Shown here: positions 26,436 through 35,736 of the stretch, one piece after another
Layout: the number at the start of each line of letters is the position of its first letter
Numbering within the stretch: position 1 is the stretch's first letter
Source: Lutibacter sp. B2
GTDB lineage: Bacteria; Bacillota; Clostridia; Peptostreptococcales; Thermotaleaceae
Assembly: GCA_015686845.1 (NCBI GenBank)
Contig: JADPRS010000005.1
Span: 1-64,000, forward strand
Reading direction: 5' to 3'
DNA length: 64,000 bases
Position numbers and translations under genes: made by a program
Notes under the pieces: generated by a model
The model's input: the letters and a program-made list of their open reading frames with translations, nothing else
Database searches by the model: none
Told to the model about the DNA's origin: nothing

Positions 26436-28005
26436 AATAGACATTATTTTAAACAAATTAAGGAGAAAGATATGGATATCAAATATAGTGAAAAGCTTAA
26501 TAGATGTCCTTTTTATAGCTAGTATAGGATTTTTATGTTTTATTATAATAGCACATATAACACCTGTAGTGTATGTTTTTAATAAAGGGTTGATTTTAAT
26601 TACGTATATGATTATTTTAGGATTTATTGTAGGTGTTTTAAGACGCCCTAGTATAGTTAAAACGGCACTTGTTGGTGATAAGCTAGGGTTAAAACAACGT
26701 CTTGAAACTTATTTGGAATATAAAAATTGTGATGTCTTTATTTGTGAAATATTTAAAGAAGAGACTGAGGATACTTTAGATAATTTCAATCTATTAAAAA
26801 AATATAAATTTAATATTCAATGGAAAAAGGTACTTATTAGTTGTGTAGTATGTGTTTTATCCGTTGGTATTTATTTTATTCCGTCATTATCAATGGATAA
26901 GGCAATAGAGAAGCAGGATATAAATAAAGAATTAAAAGAAGAAGCAAAAAATATTTCTGAGCTTAAGAAAAATATTGGGCAGGATGAAGAAGATGAAAAC
27001 ATAAGTGAAAATTATAAGAAAGAAATTCTTTTAAGTTTAGACAATCTTGAAAAAAAGTTAAATAAAAGTTTTGATTATAATGAAGGCGCATTACAAGTAT
27101 CAGATATGGAGAAAAAACTAAAAAAGATGAATAGTAAAAATACCAGTGAAGATATGAAGTGCATAGCAGGGATTTTTGATGGTTTAGACAATGAAGAAAA
27201 TTTACAAAAAGAAATGTTTTCATATAAAAATGTAAACACTTATAATAAATTAAATAATGAAGAATTTACAGATAAAGAACAAGAAAGAATTTCTGAAAAT
27301 ATAAAAACAATGCAAAAATCAAGCAAGAATTATAATGATAAACAGAAAGAACTGCTAAATAAAATAAAAACGACTACAGAAGATAAAAATCTTTCAGGAA
27401 ATAAACTACAGGAACTTATAAAAAAAGATAATAAAAAAATGGAAAAGTTTGAAAAAGATGCACAAACGAAGCTTACAAGCATGAAGGAAAGATTATTAGC
27501 AAAAGGAAATGAAGGGTTTAAAAGCTTGGGTGGAGAAGAAAAAGGAGCAGATTTTGCAAAGGGAGAAAATGATGATCATAAAAATGGTGAAATAAATAAT
27601 GAAAAATCAGATCAGATGGCTATCGGAGATGATGGAAATCAACGAATTAAAAGTTCAAGTGGCGTAGGCGGAAGTGGTATAGGTGGAGATAGTGAAGATG
27701 ATGTAGCAAAGGAAGGAAAAGTAGATAAAAATAATAAAGTTACACGATTAGGAGAAGATGGAAACAATAGATCCAATGTAAAAGGCAATTGGCAGAATGA
27801 AGGAAGTATAACAAATAAATATTCAGAGGATGTAATATTAGTAAATGGAGAATTTAAATCTATGGATTCTATGTACAACATATTCAAAAAAGAAGGAATG
27901 GAATATATATCAAAACAAGAAATACCATTAGAGCACAGACAACTAGTTATAGAATACTTTGATAAATTAAATAGGGGGCAACAAAATGGGGGAAATGGTT
28001 ATTAA
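26422..28005 (+). CDS. Membrane protein with long coiled-coil region (DUF4175-like)
   Basis: 527 residues: TM helices near 25-45, 52-72 and 140-158, followed by a highly charged Lys/Glu-rich coiled-coil section (about 165-370), a Gly/Asp/Asn-rich low-complexity linker (about 375-450) and a C-terminal segment ending LPLEHRQLVIEYF-type helix and GGNGY. The layout resembles DUF4175-like proteins found beside MoxR and vWA genes. The linker suggests an extended or flexible structure. Its last 20 bases overlap the MoxR gene. Function unknown. Confidence 0.55.
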   Translation: MKKNKIDIILNKLRRKIWISNIVKSLIDVLFIASIGFLCFIIIAHITPVVYVFNKGLILITYMIILGFIVGVLRRPSIVKTALVGDKLGLKQRLETYLEYKNCDVFICEIFKEETEDTLDNFNLLKKYKFNIQWKKVLISCVVCVLSVGIYFIPSLSMDKAIEKQDINKELKEEAKNISELKKNIGQDEEDENISENYKKEILLSLDNLEKKLNKSFDYNEGALQVSDMEKKLKKMNSKNTSEDMKCIAGIFDGLDNEENLQKEMFSYKNVNTYNKLNNEEFTDKEQERISENIKTMQKSSKNYNDKQKELLNKIKTTTEDKNLSGNKLQELIKKDNKKMEKFEKDAQTKLTSMKERLLAKGNEGFKSLGGEEKGADFAKGENDDHKNGEINNEKSDQMAIGDDGNQRIKSSSGVGGSGIGGDSEDDVAKEGKVDKNNKVTRLGEDGNNRSNVKGNWQNEGSITNKYSEDVILVNGEFKSMDSMYNIFKKEGMEYISKQEIPLEHRQLVIEYFDKLNRGQQNGGNGY

Positions 28006-28957
28006 AAATTTTCAAGATGATTTTGAAACAATTGTTAAAGAAATAAAAAAGCAAATTGTGGGACAAGATGAAATTATAAAAATGGTATTAATAGGCATTA
28101 TTGCAGGGGGGAACGTTTTGATGGAAGGAGCACCGGGACTTGGAAAAACCGTTCTTGTTAAGACTTTTTCAAAGGTTTTGGATATGCCTTTTTCCAGAAT
28201 TCAGTTTACACCAGATTTAATGCCAGTAGATATAACAGGGACAGTAATGATTAATAAAAAAGAAAATGGAATGGAATTTGAATTTGAAAAAGGACCTATA
28301 TTTAGTTCTATTGTACTTGCAGATGAAATAAATAGAGCCACACCTAAAACACAAAGTGCGCTTTTAGAAGCAATGCAGGAAAAGACAGTAACCGTAGGAA
28401 AAACTACATACCAATTAGAAGAACCATTTTTTGTATTAGCAACAGAAAATCCTCTTGAAATGGAAGGTACCTATTCTCTTCCTGAAGCTCAGCTTGATAG
28501 ATTTATGTTTAAGTTAAATATAAACCTTCCTAAAATGGAAGATTTATTTAAAATCATAGATTTGACAGTAGATGGTAAAGATGAACCTAAATTACGAAAA
28601 TGTGCAACAAAGGAGAAAATAGTAGATATGAAAAAAATGGCTATGAAGCTTCCTATAGCTGCAAGTGTAAAAGAAAGAGCAATAAAAATCATGCTACAAA
28701 CTCATTCAGATAGAACGGATATTCAAATGGTAAAGGATTATGTAAAATGTGGAGTAAGCCCTAGGGGGATACAGTCTATAATAGCAGCGGCAAAGGTAAA
28801 AGCATTATCAGAAGGAAGATTTCATGTTGCATTAGAAGATATTTATCAAATGGTATTTCCATGTTTAGGACATAGAATGTTCCTTAACTTTAAGGCAATG
28901 GCTGATCAAATTACTTCGGATACAATATTAAGAGAAATATTAAAGAAGGTGAAGTGA
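27986..28957 (+). CDS. MoxR-type AAA+ ATPase
   Basis: 323 residues with Walker A GAPGLGKT (about 47-54), the MoxR block QFTPDLMPVDITG, Walker B VLADEINRATPKTQ, sensor-1 ATENPLEMEGTY and LPEAQLDRFMF, and the C-terminal lid. MoxR ATPases act as chaperones or metal-insertion motors with vWA partners and are cytosolic. Two genes encoding vWA proteins and a DUF58 gene follow directly, the standard MoxR-partner order. What is unusual is that the cluster lies in a cobalamin-riboswitch transcript. Confidence 0.95.
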   Translation: MGEMVIKNFQDDFETIVKEIKKQIVGQDEIIKMVLIGIIAGGNVLMEGAPGLGKTVLVKTFSKVLDMPFSRIQFTPDLMPVDITGTVMINKKENGMEFEFEKGPIFSSIVLADEINRATPKTQSALLEAMQEKTVTVGKTTYQLEEPFFVLATENPLEMEGTYSLPEAQLDRFMFKLNINLPKMEDLFKIIDLTVDGKDEPKLRKCATKEKIVDMKKMAMKLPIAASVKERAIKIMLQTHSDRTDIQMVKDYVKCGVSPRGIQSIIAAAKVKALSEGRFHVALEDIYQMVFPCLGHRMFLNFKAMADQITSDTILREILKKVK

Positions 28958-28958
28958 T

Positions 28959-29798
28959 TTGGAAATATTTCTAAGGGAAATAGAAAATTTAAAGATTTCG
29001 CCTAGAAAGAAGCTGTTAAAAGGAGGGAAAGGAAATTATAAGGGCAAAGGATTTGGAAATTCGTTAGACTTTCATGGTCATAGAGAATATTCATTAGGGG
29101 ATGACATAAGGAAGATTGATTGGAAGTCTTATGCTAGAACAGAAAAATTATACATAAAAGAATTTACAGAAGAAAGACAAATGCATGTAAATGTAATCCT
29201 AGATAATAGCGGTTCTATGAATTTTGGAAATCCTAATAAGTTAGAAATAGCAAAAATGATTTCTCTAGGGATAAGCTATTTGACATTAAATCAAATGGAT
29301 CATTTAAGTTTTTATACCATAAATAACAAGCTTATTAATATTCAAAGAAACATAAGAGGAAAAGAGTATTTTTATAGATTGATTGAAGAGGTTTCGAACA
29401 TAAAGTTTGAAGACACCACAGATTTTAGTGGTATTTTTAATATAGATACATTCATGTCTGGAATAACATTTATTATTTCTGATTTTTTTGGAAAAGAAAT
29501 AGAAAAAAATTTAGACTTTTTATGTTCTCAAGGACAGGAAGTAATTGCTATACATGTACTTTCTCCTTTAGAGATTGAGCCAGAGTATGAAGAAGAATTA
29601 AAGCTTATAGATATAGAGACTAAAAGTATTAGAAGAATTCAATTTACCCCTAAAATAAAAGAAGTATATATGAAGAAAATGAAAAGCTTTATAGAAGAAT
29701 GTAAAAATACTTGTAACAACAGAAATATAAAATATATATTAGCTTCAACAGATACTTCTCCTTCAAGAATTATGTCAAAGGCATTAGGGGGTGTTTAA
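28959..29798 (+). CDS. DUF58 protein (MoxR partner)
   Basis: 279 residues, starting at TTG 28959 one base after the MoxR stop. The DUF58 signature is seen in REYSLGDDIRKIDWKSYAR followed by KEFTEERQ (positions about 48-75). A vWA-like fold with NVILDNSGSMNFG (about 85-97) carries an intact D-x-S-x-S metal site. DUF58 proteins accompany MoxR ATPases almost universally, probably as a vWA-type adaptor. No TM segment is seen. Confidence 0.9.
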   Translation: MEIFLREIENLKISPRKKLLKGGKGNYKGKGFGNSLDFHGHREYSLGDDIRKIDWKSYARTEKLYIKEFTEERQMHVNVILDNSGSMNFGNPNKLEIAKMISLGISYLTLNQMDHLSFYTINNKLINIQRNIRGKEYFYRLIEEVSNIKFEDTTDFSGIFNIDTFMSGITFIISDFFGKEIEKNLDFLCSQGQEVIAIHVLSPLEIEPEYEEELKLIDIETKSIRRIQFTPKIKEVYMKKMKSFIEECKNTCNNRNIKYILASTDTSPSRIMSKALGGV

Positions 29799-31328
29799 AT
29801 GAAATTATTAAATCCTTTGGGGTTATTTCTTGCTTTACTTTTACCTATTATTATACTTTTACATTTTAAGAAAAAACAAATTATAGAGCAGAAAATTTCA
29901 AATATAGCTCTTTGGGATGAAGTGCTAAAGGAAGTAGAAGGGGTAAAATCAAGAAAAATAAATAAATACTTTCTTTTAATGATACAGATCTTAATCGGAA
30001 TTTTGATCGTTGTTGCCCTCTCAAAGCCCATATGGATCAAAGGTTTTAGTGGAGAGGAAATAACCTTAGCAATAGATTGTTCTATCATGATGAAAGCTGA
30101 AGAAAATGGAAAAACACATTTTCAAGTAGCGAAGGGAAAAATAAATGACTATATGAATCATTTAGATGATGCCACAAGAATTAATCTTGTGTTATTAAAG
30201 AAAAAAAGTGAAATTTATTTAAAAGATTCAAAAAAACAAGATATAAAAAAAGCACTTAAAGGGATTAAATGTAGTAATGAAGAGTTAAATATTGAGTATG
30301 CTTCTAAATTTTTGAGTACAATATCAGGTAAAAAGATCCTTATTACAGATAAAGAGATCTTTTTAGGAGATCAAATTATAAAAGTTGGAAAAGCGTTCGA
30401 GAATATAGGAATTACCAATTTGAACTATGATTATTATAATAACACTATTTTATGTAGAGTAAAAAATTATGGGAAAAGAAAAGAAAATGTAGTAGTAAGT
30501 ATGATAAATGATCAAGGAAAAAAAGATTTACAAAGTATCACTGTAGATTCAAATAAAGAAAAAGATATAAGTTTTGAAGTATTCAAGGACTCAAAATTAT
30601 TGACCCTAAAAATAGAAAATAAAGATATGTTGAGGGAAGATAATGAATTTATCGTGTCATTAAAGAATAAAAAGAAAGTCCTATTAATAGGGAAAAATAT
30701 TTTTTTAGAAAAAGCACTGTTAAGTATCCCTCATATAAAAGCCGAATTCATAAATGAATGGGATGAAAGTAAAACAGGATATGATGTATATATTGTAGAT
30801 CAAGAAATGGATATTGAAAAACTACCAAAAGATCGTTCTATATGGAGTTTACATCCTAAATTTACAGATGGAGAAATTCAAGAAATTGCTCAATTAAATG
30901 TTGTAAATGATAGGTTTTCTAAAAGCTTACATATGAAGGGTATATATACAAAAGAAACACAATTCTTAAAAGAAAAAAAGGGATATGAACCTATTTTACA
31001 AGCAGATGAAAAAACTTTAATGCTCTATGGAATGGAAAATGAACAAAAGAGGATTTATAGTACCATAGATTTTAGAAAAACGAATTTAGTTATGACTCCA
31101 AACTTTCCAATACTTATAAACCATACAATAGACTGGCTTTTAGATGGAAATAAGATATCTTATGTAGATCATCCAGCTGTAAAGCTTGTAACAGGAGAAA
31201 ACTATAAAAATACAGAAAGTAAAAAGTTGAAAACGAAAACAGCCATATTTAGTTTTACAGAAATAATAGCAGTATTAATACTAATTTTTATGGTTATTGA
31301 ATGGGAGGTGTACAAGCGTGCATCTTAA
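29799..31328 (+). CDS. BatA-like membrane protein with degenerate vWA domain
   Basis: 509 residues beginning LLNPLGLFLALLLPIIILLHF, the N-terminal anchor of aerotolerance-regulator (BatA) proteins. A second TM lies at about 55-75 and a C-terminal TM at about 485-505. The vWA-like domain (about 85-200) has AIDCSIMM where an intact site would read D-x-S-x-S, so the metal-ion-dependent adhesion site is degenerate. A GATase-like section follows (about 300-400). It starts at the base after the DUF58 stop and overlaps the next gene by 11 bases. Confidence 0.75.
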   Translation: MKLLNPLGLFLALLLPIIILLHFKKKQIIEQKISNIALWDEVLKEVEGVKSRKINKYFLLMIQILIGILIVVALSKPIWIKGFSGEEITLAIDCSIMMKAEENGKTHFQVAKGKINDYMNHLDDATRINLVLLKKKSEIYLKDSKKQDIKKALKGIKCSNEELNIEYASKFLSTISGKKILITDKEIFLGDQIIKVGKAFENIGITNLNYDYYNNTILCRVKNYGKRKENVVVSMINDQGKKDLQSITVDSNKEKDISFEVFKDSKLLTLKIENKDMLREDNEFIVSLKNKKKVLLIGKNIFLEKALLSIPHIKAEFINEWDESKTGYDVYIVDQEMDIEKLPKDRSIWSLHPKFTDGEIQEIAQLNVVNDRFSKSLHMKGIYTKETQFLKEKKGYEPILQADEKTLMLYGMENEQKRIYSTIDFRKTNLVMTPNFPILINHTIDWLLDGNKISYVDHPAVKLVTGENYKNTESKKLKTKTAIFSFTEIIAVLILIFMVIEWEVYKRAS

Positions 31329-33828
31329 TACGCAGATAGATATAAAAATACTTATTTTTTCCATGCTTATTTTAGGATACTTTATATTTCAAGGCTTTCG
31401 TTTTTATAATATATTTCCGAAAAAGAAATTTTGGACATGGATTGTTTTGAGAGTACTAGGGGTTATCTGTATTGCACTTGTTTTAATGAAGGCTGAAATG
31501 GTTTTAACCAGTCAAAATACAACTACATTATTTTTAGTAGACAGATCCTTAAGTGTAGATCAAAACAAATCAGAAATAGAAGAGTATATAAATGCTCAGA
31601 TAAAAGATGAAAAATCAAAAGACAGCATAGGCGTAATCACATTTGGAAAAGAACCAATGATAGAATTGCCTATTTCAAAAGAAGTAAAGACCGTAAGACT
31701 AGAAACAAAACTAGACGCTGAATTTACTAATATACAAAAGGCATTAGAATTTGCAATAAACTATTTTCCAGAAAACAAAAATAAAAAATTGGTCATCTTT
31801 ACAGATGGAAAAGAGAACATGGGTGATTGTACAGATGTTGTAAATGTTTTAAAAGATGAAAATGTAAACATGATGATTTATCCACTAAAATCAAAGAAAA
31901 GAAACGATGTTCAACTTACTAATTTGCATATTCCAGCCAATATACATAAGGGAGAAAGAGTACCTATTACAGTAACTATTGACTCAAATATTATAACAGA
32001 TGGAACATTATATCTTTTTAATGGAAATGAAAAAATAGTACAAAAAGAACTTAAAGTTAAAAGTGGAGTAAATAATTTTGAATTTATAATTGCTATTAAT
32101 AGAAATGGAAGTATTGATTTAAGAGGAGAAATAAAATTTAAAGGAGACACAAATTTAAAAAACAATATATTTACAAAAACAATTATTGGAAAAGAACAAC
32201 CTAAAATTTTAGTCCTTGGAAATAAAGAAGATACTAAAAATTTAGAAAAAATAGTAGAAAGTTTAGAAATAAACTATGAGAATTATGATCCTAAACAAGT
32301 ACCTGATACAATAGAATTTTTATCCCGATTTGACATAATATGTTTAGTGAATGGTTCACATGAAGAGTTGACTAAGGAATTTGAAATGAACTTAGAACAA
32401 TGCGTGAAAGAACAAGGAACAGGATTTGTAGTAATCGGTGGAGAAAAAACATTTGCTCTTGGAGGGTATAAAGGGACGGTTCTTGAAAAAATACTGCCAG
32501 TAGAAAGTCGTATGAAGGGAAATAAGAAACAACCGAATACAGGGCTCGTACTCATTATAGATGCATCAGGAAGTATGGCGGATGAAAGTGGAGGCATTAA
32601 AAAAATTGAGATGGCAAAGGAAGCAGCCATTAGGTCTATAGAAATTTTGGAAGCAGATGATTATGTAGGCGTATTAGCTTTTTCTGACAGAGTAGAATGG
32701 ATCGTACCTTTTGAACAAGTAAAGGATAAGGAAAAGATCAAAAAGGATATAGGAAAGCTAGGTTCAAAAGGAGGAACACTTATAAAACCTGCTCTACAAA
32801 AAAGCTTGGCAACATTAGAAAATGCAGATACAAAGGTAAAACATATTATTCTTCTGACAGATGGACAGGGAGAAAAGAAAGGGTATGAAGAAATACTAAA
32901 TGGATTTAAAGATAATAAAATTACAGTGTCTACTGTTGCATTTGGAAAAGATGCAGATCAAAAATTACTAGAGGATATAAGTGAAAGTACAAAGGGAAGA
33001 AACTATTATTCTGTAGATTTTCATAGTATACCAGAAATATTTGCAAGAGAAACTTATTTAGCTACTAAAAAATATATAAACAACAGAGAATTTAGACCAC
33101 AGATCGTAAATGAAGCAGAATTTTTCAAGAATAAAACTATCCCTAAATTGAAGGGGTATATGGGAACAGGAATTAAAAATGAAGCAAATATTATTTTAAA
33201 GAGTGATATGGATGATCCTATACTTGCTCATTGGAGATATGGATTAGGGAATGTAATCGTATGGACTTCAGATTTGAATGGAAAATGGAGCAATGAATGG
33301 ATCCAGTGGATTGGACTTCAAAACCAATGGAGCAGTATCATTGATTATTGTCTGCCTCAATATAGAGGGAAAGATATGAATATAGATATTACTCAAAGGG
33401 GTGCAAATGTAAATGTATTCCTAGATACAGGGGTAAATGATTCAAATCAAATGATGAAAGCTATATTGCAAGGTCCTGAAAATTCTAAAAAAGAAATTCC
33501 TTTACATCAAGTAATGGCAGGAAAATTTAAAGATGATTTTAATTTAGATCAAAAAGGAGATTATGCCATTAACTTTAGACTTAGTAAAGAAGATAAGGTC
33601 ATAAAAAATGCGAAAAGAATCATTCATTTTGATTATTCCCCTGAGTATGCCTTGGATGATTCTAAACATATACCTTTATATATAAATGCTTCTATGATTG
33701 ATAAAGATACAAAAGTATTTGATTTACCCATGAAAAGAAAAAATAGGTCTAATACACCTTTAGACTATATTTTATTTCCCTTAGCATTGATTTTGTTTAT
33801 AACAGAACTATGGATGAGGAAAAGATAA
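31318..33828 (+). CDS. Large membrane protein with two vWA domains and GATase-like domain
   Basis: 836 residues. I chose GTG 31318, eight bases from GGGAGGTG (31303-31310), over the TTG at 31297. N-terminal TM helices (about 8-55), a first vWA domain with LVDRSLSVD (intact D-x-S-x-S), a GATase-like segment (VVIGGEKTFALGGYKG) and a second vWA domain with IIDASGSMADE (intact metal site, about residues 415-425) are followed by a C-terminal TM (about 810-830). The layout matches the large vWA/GATase proteins of MoxR clusters. The domains face the exterior between the anchors. A motor-partner pairing with the MoxR ATPase across the membrane is not possible directly, so signalling through the other subunits is inferred. 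Confidence 0.8.
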   Translation: MHLNTQIDIKILIFSMLILGYFIFQGFRFYNIFPKKKFWTWIVLRVLGVICIALVLMKAEMVLTSQNTTTLFLVDRSLSVDQNKSEIEEYINAQIKDEKSKDSIGVITFGKEPMIELPISKEVKTVRLETKLDAEFTNIQKALEFAINYFPENKNKKLVIFTDGKENMGDCTDVVNVLKDENVNMMIYPLKSKKRNDVQLTNLHIPANIHKGERVPITVTIDSNIITDGTLYLFNGNEKIVQKELKVKSGVNNFEFIIAINRNGSIDLRGEIKFKGDTNLKNNIFTKTIIGKEQPKILVLGNKEDTKNLEKIVESLEINYENYDPKQVPDTIEFLSRFDIICLVNGSHEELTKEFEMNLEQCVKEQGTGFVVIGGEKTFALGGYKGTVLEKILPVESRMKGNKKQPNTGLVLIIDASGSMADESGGIKKIEMAKEAAIRSIEILEADDYVGVLAFSDRVEWIVPFEQVKDKEKIKKDIGKLGSKGGTLIKPALQKSLATLENADTKVKHIILLTDGQGEKKGYEEILNGFKDNKITVSTVAFGKDADQKLLEDISESTKGRNYYSVDFHSIPEIFARETYLATKKYINNREFRPQIVNEAEFFKNKTIPKLKGYMGTGIKNEANIILKSDMDDPILAHWRYGLGNVIVWTSDLNGKWSNEWIQWIGLQNQWSSIIDYCLPQYRGKDMNIDITQRGANVNVFLDTGVNDSNQMMKAILQGPENSKKEIPLHQVMAGKFKDDFNLDQKGDYAINFRLSKEDKVIKNAKRIIHFDYSPEYALDDSKHIPLYINASMIDKDTKVFDLPMKRKNRSNTPLDYILFPLALILFITELWMRKR

Positions 33829-33845
33829 AAAAGGGAGTGTGTAAA

Positions 33846-34958
33846 ATGAAAAAAAGAAAATTGGTTTTGAGTTTTTTAGTAAGTGTTTTGATGATTTTCA
33901 ATTTGTGTTTTTTCAATGTGTATGCTATAGAGTCAAAGGTTAGTAGAGATGATGTATATAAGGCAGGACAAAAGACCATTAAATATTACCATGATACATA
34001 TAAAGAAAAGGAATATGCAGGAATCCTTGATTGGCCAGCATTAGGGTTGTTTGGATTCGGGGAAGATGTAAGCGGTCCAAAGTGGACTGTAGATGGAAAA
34101 AATGGAGCATACTGGAGAGAGCAGCAAGTAAAAGAAGCAAAGCTAGAGCCCAAATATTATGATAATGCTCTAAGATCAGGTGTAAACACAGATTATCAAA
34201 GAACTATTATAGCGGTATGTGCAGCAGGAAAAGATCCTAGAAACTTTGGAGGGAAAAATCTTGTTGAAATTGAAACACACACAATGCTTCCAAATGGGCA
34301 TTTTGCAGACAGTGTTATGGATAATGAAACAGGAAAACCTATAGGCGAAGATTTAGTAAATGCCCATATATTTGGAATCATTGCCCTTCACTGTGCAGGA
34401 GAACCCATTCCAAATAAAGATAATTGCCTTGCATGGCTTGAAGATCAACAAAATGTAGATGGAGGATTTACATTTGATGTAAAATATTTTGATGATCCAG
34501 AAGACTATGCGTTAGTTGAATCTGATGTAGATATGACAGCTGCTGGACTTATGGCTTTTGCCATATTAGGAGAAGATGAAAGTAATTCAAATGTGAAAAA
34601 AGCACTAGGTCTTTTACATAAAAAGCAACTAGACAATGGTGGATTTGAGTCTTGGGGAACGGTAAATCCTGAAAGCTGTGCATGGGCTATTCAAGGGATT
34701 AGGCTTATAGGACAAGATCCTATGGGACCTCAGTGGACTACAAAATCAGGAGACAATCCTGTTAGTGCTTTGCTTAGATTCCAGATAAAGGATGGAAGTT
34801 TTGTGCATGTGTTAAATGAAGAGGATGATTTACCTATCTATAGTAATGGTATGTCAACAGAACAAGCCCTATATGGACTAGCAGATGCATATAATGAAAA
34901 GGGAGCATATGATATTCTTTATGAAAAATATAGAGTCGAAGCTGAAAAAAATAAATAA
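33846..34958 (+). CDS. Secreted (alpha/alpha)6-barrel protein, squalene-cyclase/intrinsic-factor-like
   Basis: 370 residues with a signal peptide (1-27). The rest is a set of prenyltransferase/squalene-cyclase-like helical repeats: LEDQQNVDGGFTFD, DMTAAGLMAFAILGE, KKQLDNGGFESWG, ESCAWAIQGIRLIGQDP and STEQALYGLADAY. There is no cyclase DxDD catalytic motif, and the protein is exported, so terpene chemistry is unlikely. The fold is that of the N-terminal domain of intrinsic factor/transcobalamin. It is the last gene of the riboswitch-1 unit, whose first gene supplies the matching DUF4430 domain. I used ATG 33846 behind GGGAG; an upstream in-frame start at 33810 lies in the preceding gene. Confidence 0.82.
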   Translation: MKKRKLVLSFLVSVLMIFNLCFFNVYAIESKVSRDDVYKAGQKTIKYYHDTYKEKEYAGILDWPALGLFGFGEDVSGPKWTVDGKNGAYWREQQVKEAKLEPKYYDNALRSGVNTDYQRTIIAVCAAGKDPRNFGGKNLVEIETHTMLPNGHFADSVMDNETGKPIGEDLVNAHIFGIIALHCAGEPIPNKDNCLAWLEDQQNVDGGFTFDVKYFDDPEDYALVESDVDMTAAGLMAFAILGEDESNSNVKKALGLLHKKQLDNGGFESWGTVNPESCAWAIQGIRLIGQDPMGPQWTTKSGDNPVSALLRFQIKDGSFVHVLNEEDDLPIYSNGMSTEQALYGLADAYNEKGAYDILYEKYRVEAEKNK

Positions 34959-35008
34959 TATATCGAAATGAGTCGAATGATTTATAGATAATATTTACAA
35001 GGTATATA

Positions 35009-35037
35009 TTGACAAAATATGAAACTAAACATATAAT
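35009..35037 (+). promoter_or_regulatory. Sigma-A promoter of riboswitch unit 2
   Basis: TTGACA (35009-35014), 17-base spacer, TATAAT (35032-35037): a perfect consensus promoter. The predicted start is near 35044, about 65 bases before the riboswitch. Confidence 0.92.
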
Positions 35038-35107
35038 TACACATGAAAGAGGAATAAATAGAATAATTTGTAAAAATGATTTAATCAGAAATTAAATATA
35101 TAGCTAT

Positions 35108-35310
35108 TTAGGTTCTTTAATTTTAAGGATTAAAGATTTAAAGGGAATCGGGTTAAAATCCCGAGCGGTCCGGCCACTGTAAATGAGGAGTGACCTTTCG
35201 ATATACCACTGAGAAAAATTTCTTGGGAAGGTGAAAGGAAGCATTGATTCATAAGTCAGGAGACCTGCCTAATAGTTTGAGTACAGATCCTTCCGAAGAA
35301 AGGGACATGC
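35108..35310 (+). promoter_or_regulatory. Cobalamin riboswitch 2
   Basis: Conserved blocks AAAGGGAATCGGGTTAAAAT (35140-35159), GCGGTCCGGCCACTGTAA, ATACCACTGAG, GGGAAGGTG and the B12-box part TAAGTCAGGAGACCTGCC, then a 3' hairpin CCTTC/GAAAGG (35289-35304). This aptamer form differs from riboswitches 1 and 4 and is nearly the same as riboswitch 3. It controls the YezD-like gene, the Big+DUF4430 gene and probably the giant SLH protein. Confidence 0.95.
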
Positions 35311-35361
35311 TAAATGATATTTATAGACAATGGTCTGAAAATATTAGTGTTTGCATATAAT

Positions 35362-35400
35362 AATCCCTGTCTTCAGAAGAAGATAGGGATTTCTTGTTTT
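35362..35400 (+). terminator. Riboswitch 2 expression-platform terminator
   Basis: AATCCCT and AGGGATT, extended by TCTT/AAGA, form a hairpin (35362-35391) followed by TTCTTGTTTT. GAAGAAAGGGA (35295-35305), the 3' strand of the last aptamer hairpin, can pair with TCCCTGTCTTC (35364-35374) at 10 of 11 positions, giving a clear antiterminator that excludes the terminator. Confidence 0.8.
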
Positions 35401-35436
35401 ATAATAGGGAAAAAAGCTCTAAGGGGGACAAGTATT

Positions 35437-35583
35437 ATGAATAAGAAAAGTATGCAAGTAAATGAAAAAGAAAAAAAGTTAATTGAACTTATACGAAATA
35501 TAGAGTATGGAGATCTAAAGATCGTAGTACAAGATAAAAACCCTATAAGGGTAGAAGAAATAAAGAAATCTATCAAGTTATAA
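35437..35583 (+). CDS. YezD-like small protein (DUF2292)
   Basis: 48 residues from ATG 35437 behind AAGGGGG. The core EKKLIELIRNIEYGDLKIVV followed by QDKNPIRVEEIKKSIKL fits the short DUF2292/YezD family (a helix, 'YG', two beta strands). A longer frame open from 35314 runs through the terminator and is not the likely start. It is the first gene after riboswitch 2. YezD-type peptides are of unknown function and often sit near metabolite-transport or sulfur genes, so a regulatory or binding role is only a guess. Confidence 0.75.
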   Translation: MNKKSMQVNEKEKKLIELIRNIEYGDLKIVVQDKNPIRVEEIKKSIKL

Positions 35584-35621
35584 ATAATCTAAGTGAAGTT
35601 AGAGCTGACCAGAAAACTGGA

Positions 35622-35655
35622 GGCACTACCTATTAAGGGTAGTGTCTTTTTGTTT
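35622..35655 (+). terminator. Terminator after the YezD-like gene
   Basis: GGCACTACC (35622-35630) pairs with GGTAGTGTC (35638-35646) and is followed by TTTTTGTTTT. Some transcripts probably end here, and the DUF4430 gene at 35737 would need read-through or an unseen promoter. Confidence 0.8.
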
Positions 35656-35736
35656 TGTATACATGAGAATGTGTACAAATTATATAAAAATATTCAGAGA
35701 AGAACACAAAAGAAAAATTAAAGGGAGGAAGAAAAA

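Noticed and set aside
33846-34958. Terpene cyclase or prenyltransferase activity
   Set aside because: The repeats resemble squalene-cyclase helices, but the proteins are secreted, lack the DxDD motif and lie in B12-riboswitch units, so only the fold is shared.
35314-35436. N-terminal extension of the YezD-like frame
   Set aside because: It would be translated across the riboswitch terminator; ATG 35437 has a good ribosome site and fits the family length.
35581-35660. A second structured RNA (another riboswitch) between the YezD-like and DUF4430 genes
   Set aside because: Only a simple terminator hairpin is visible and no known aptamer motif could be recognised.
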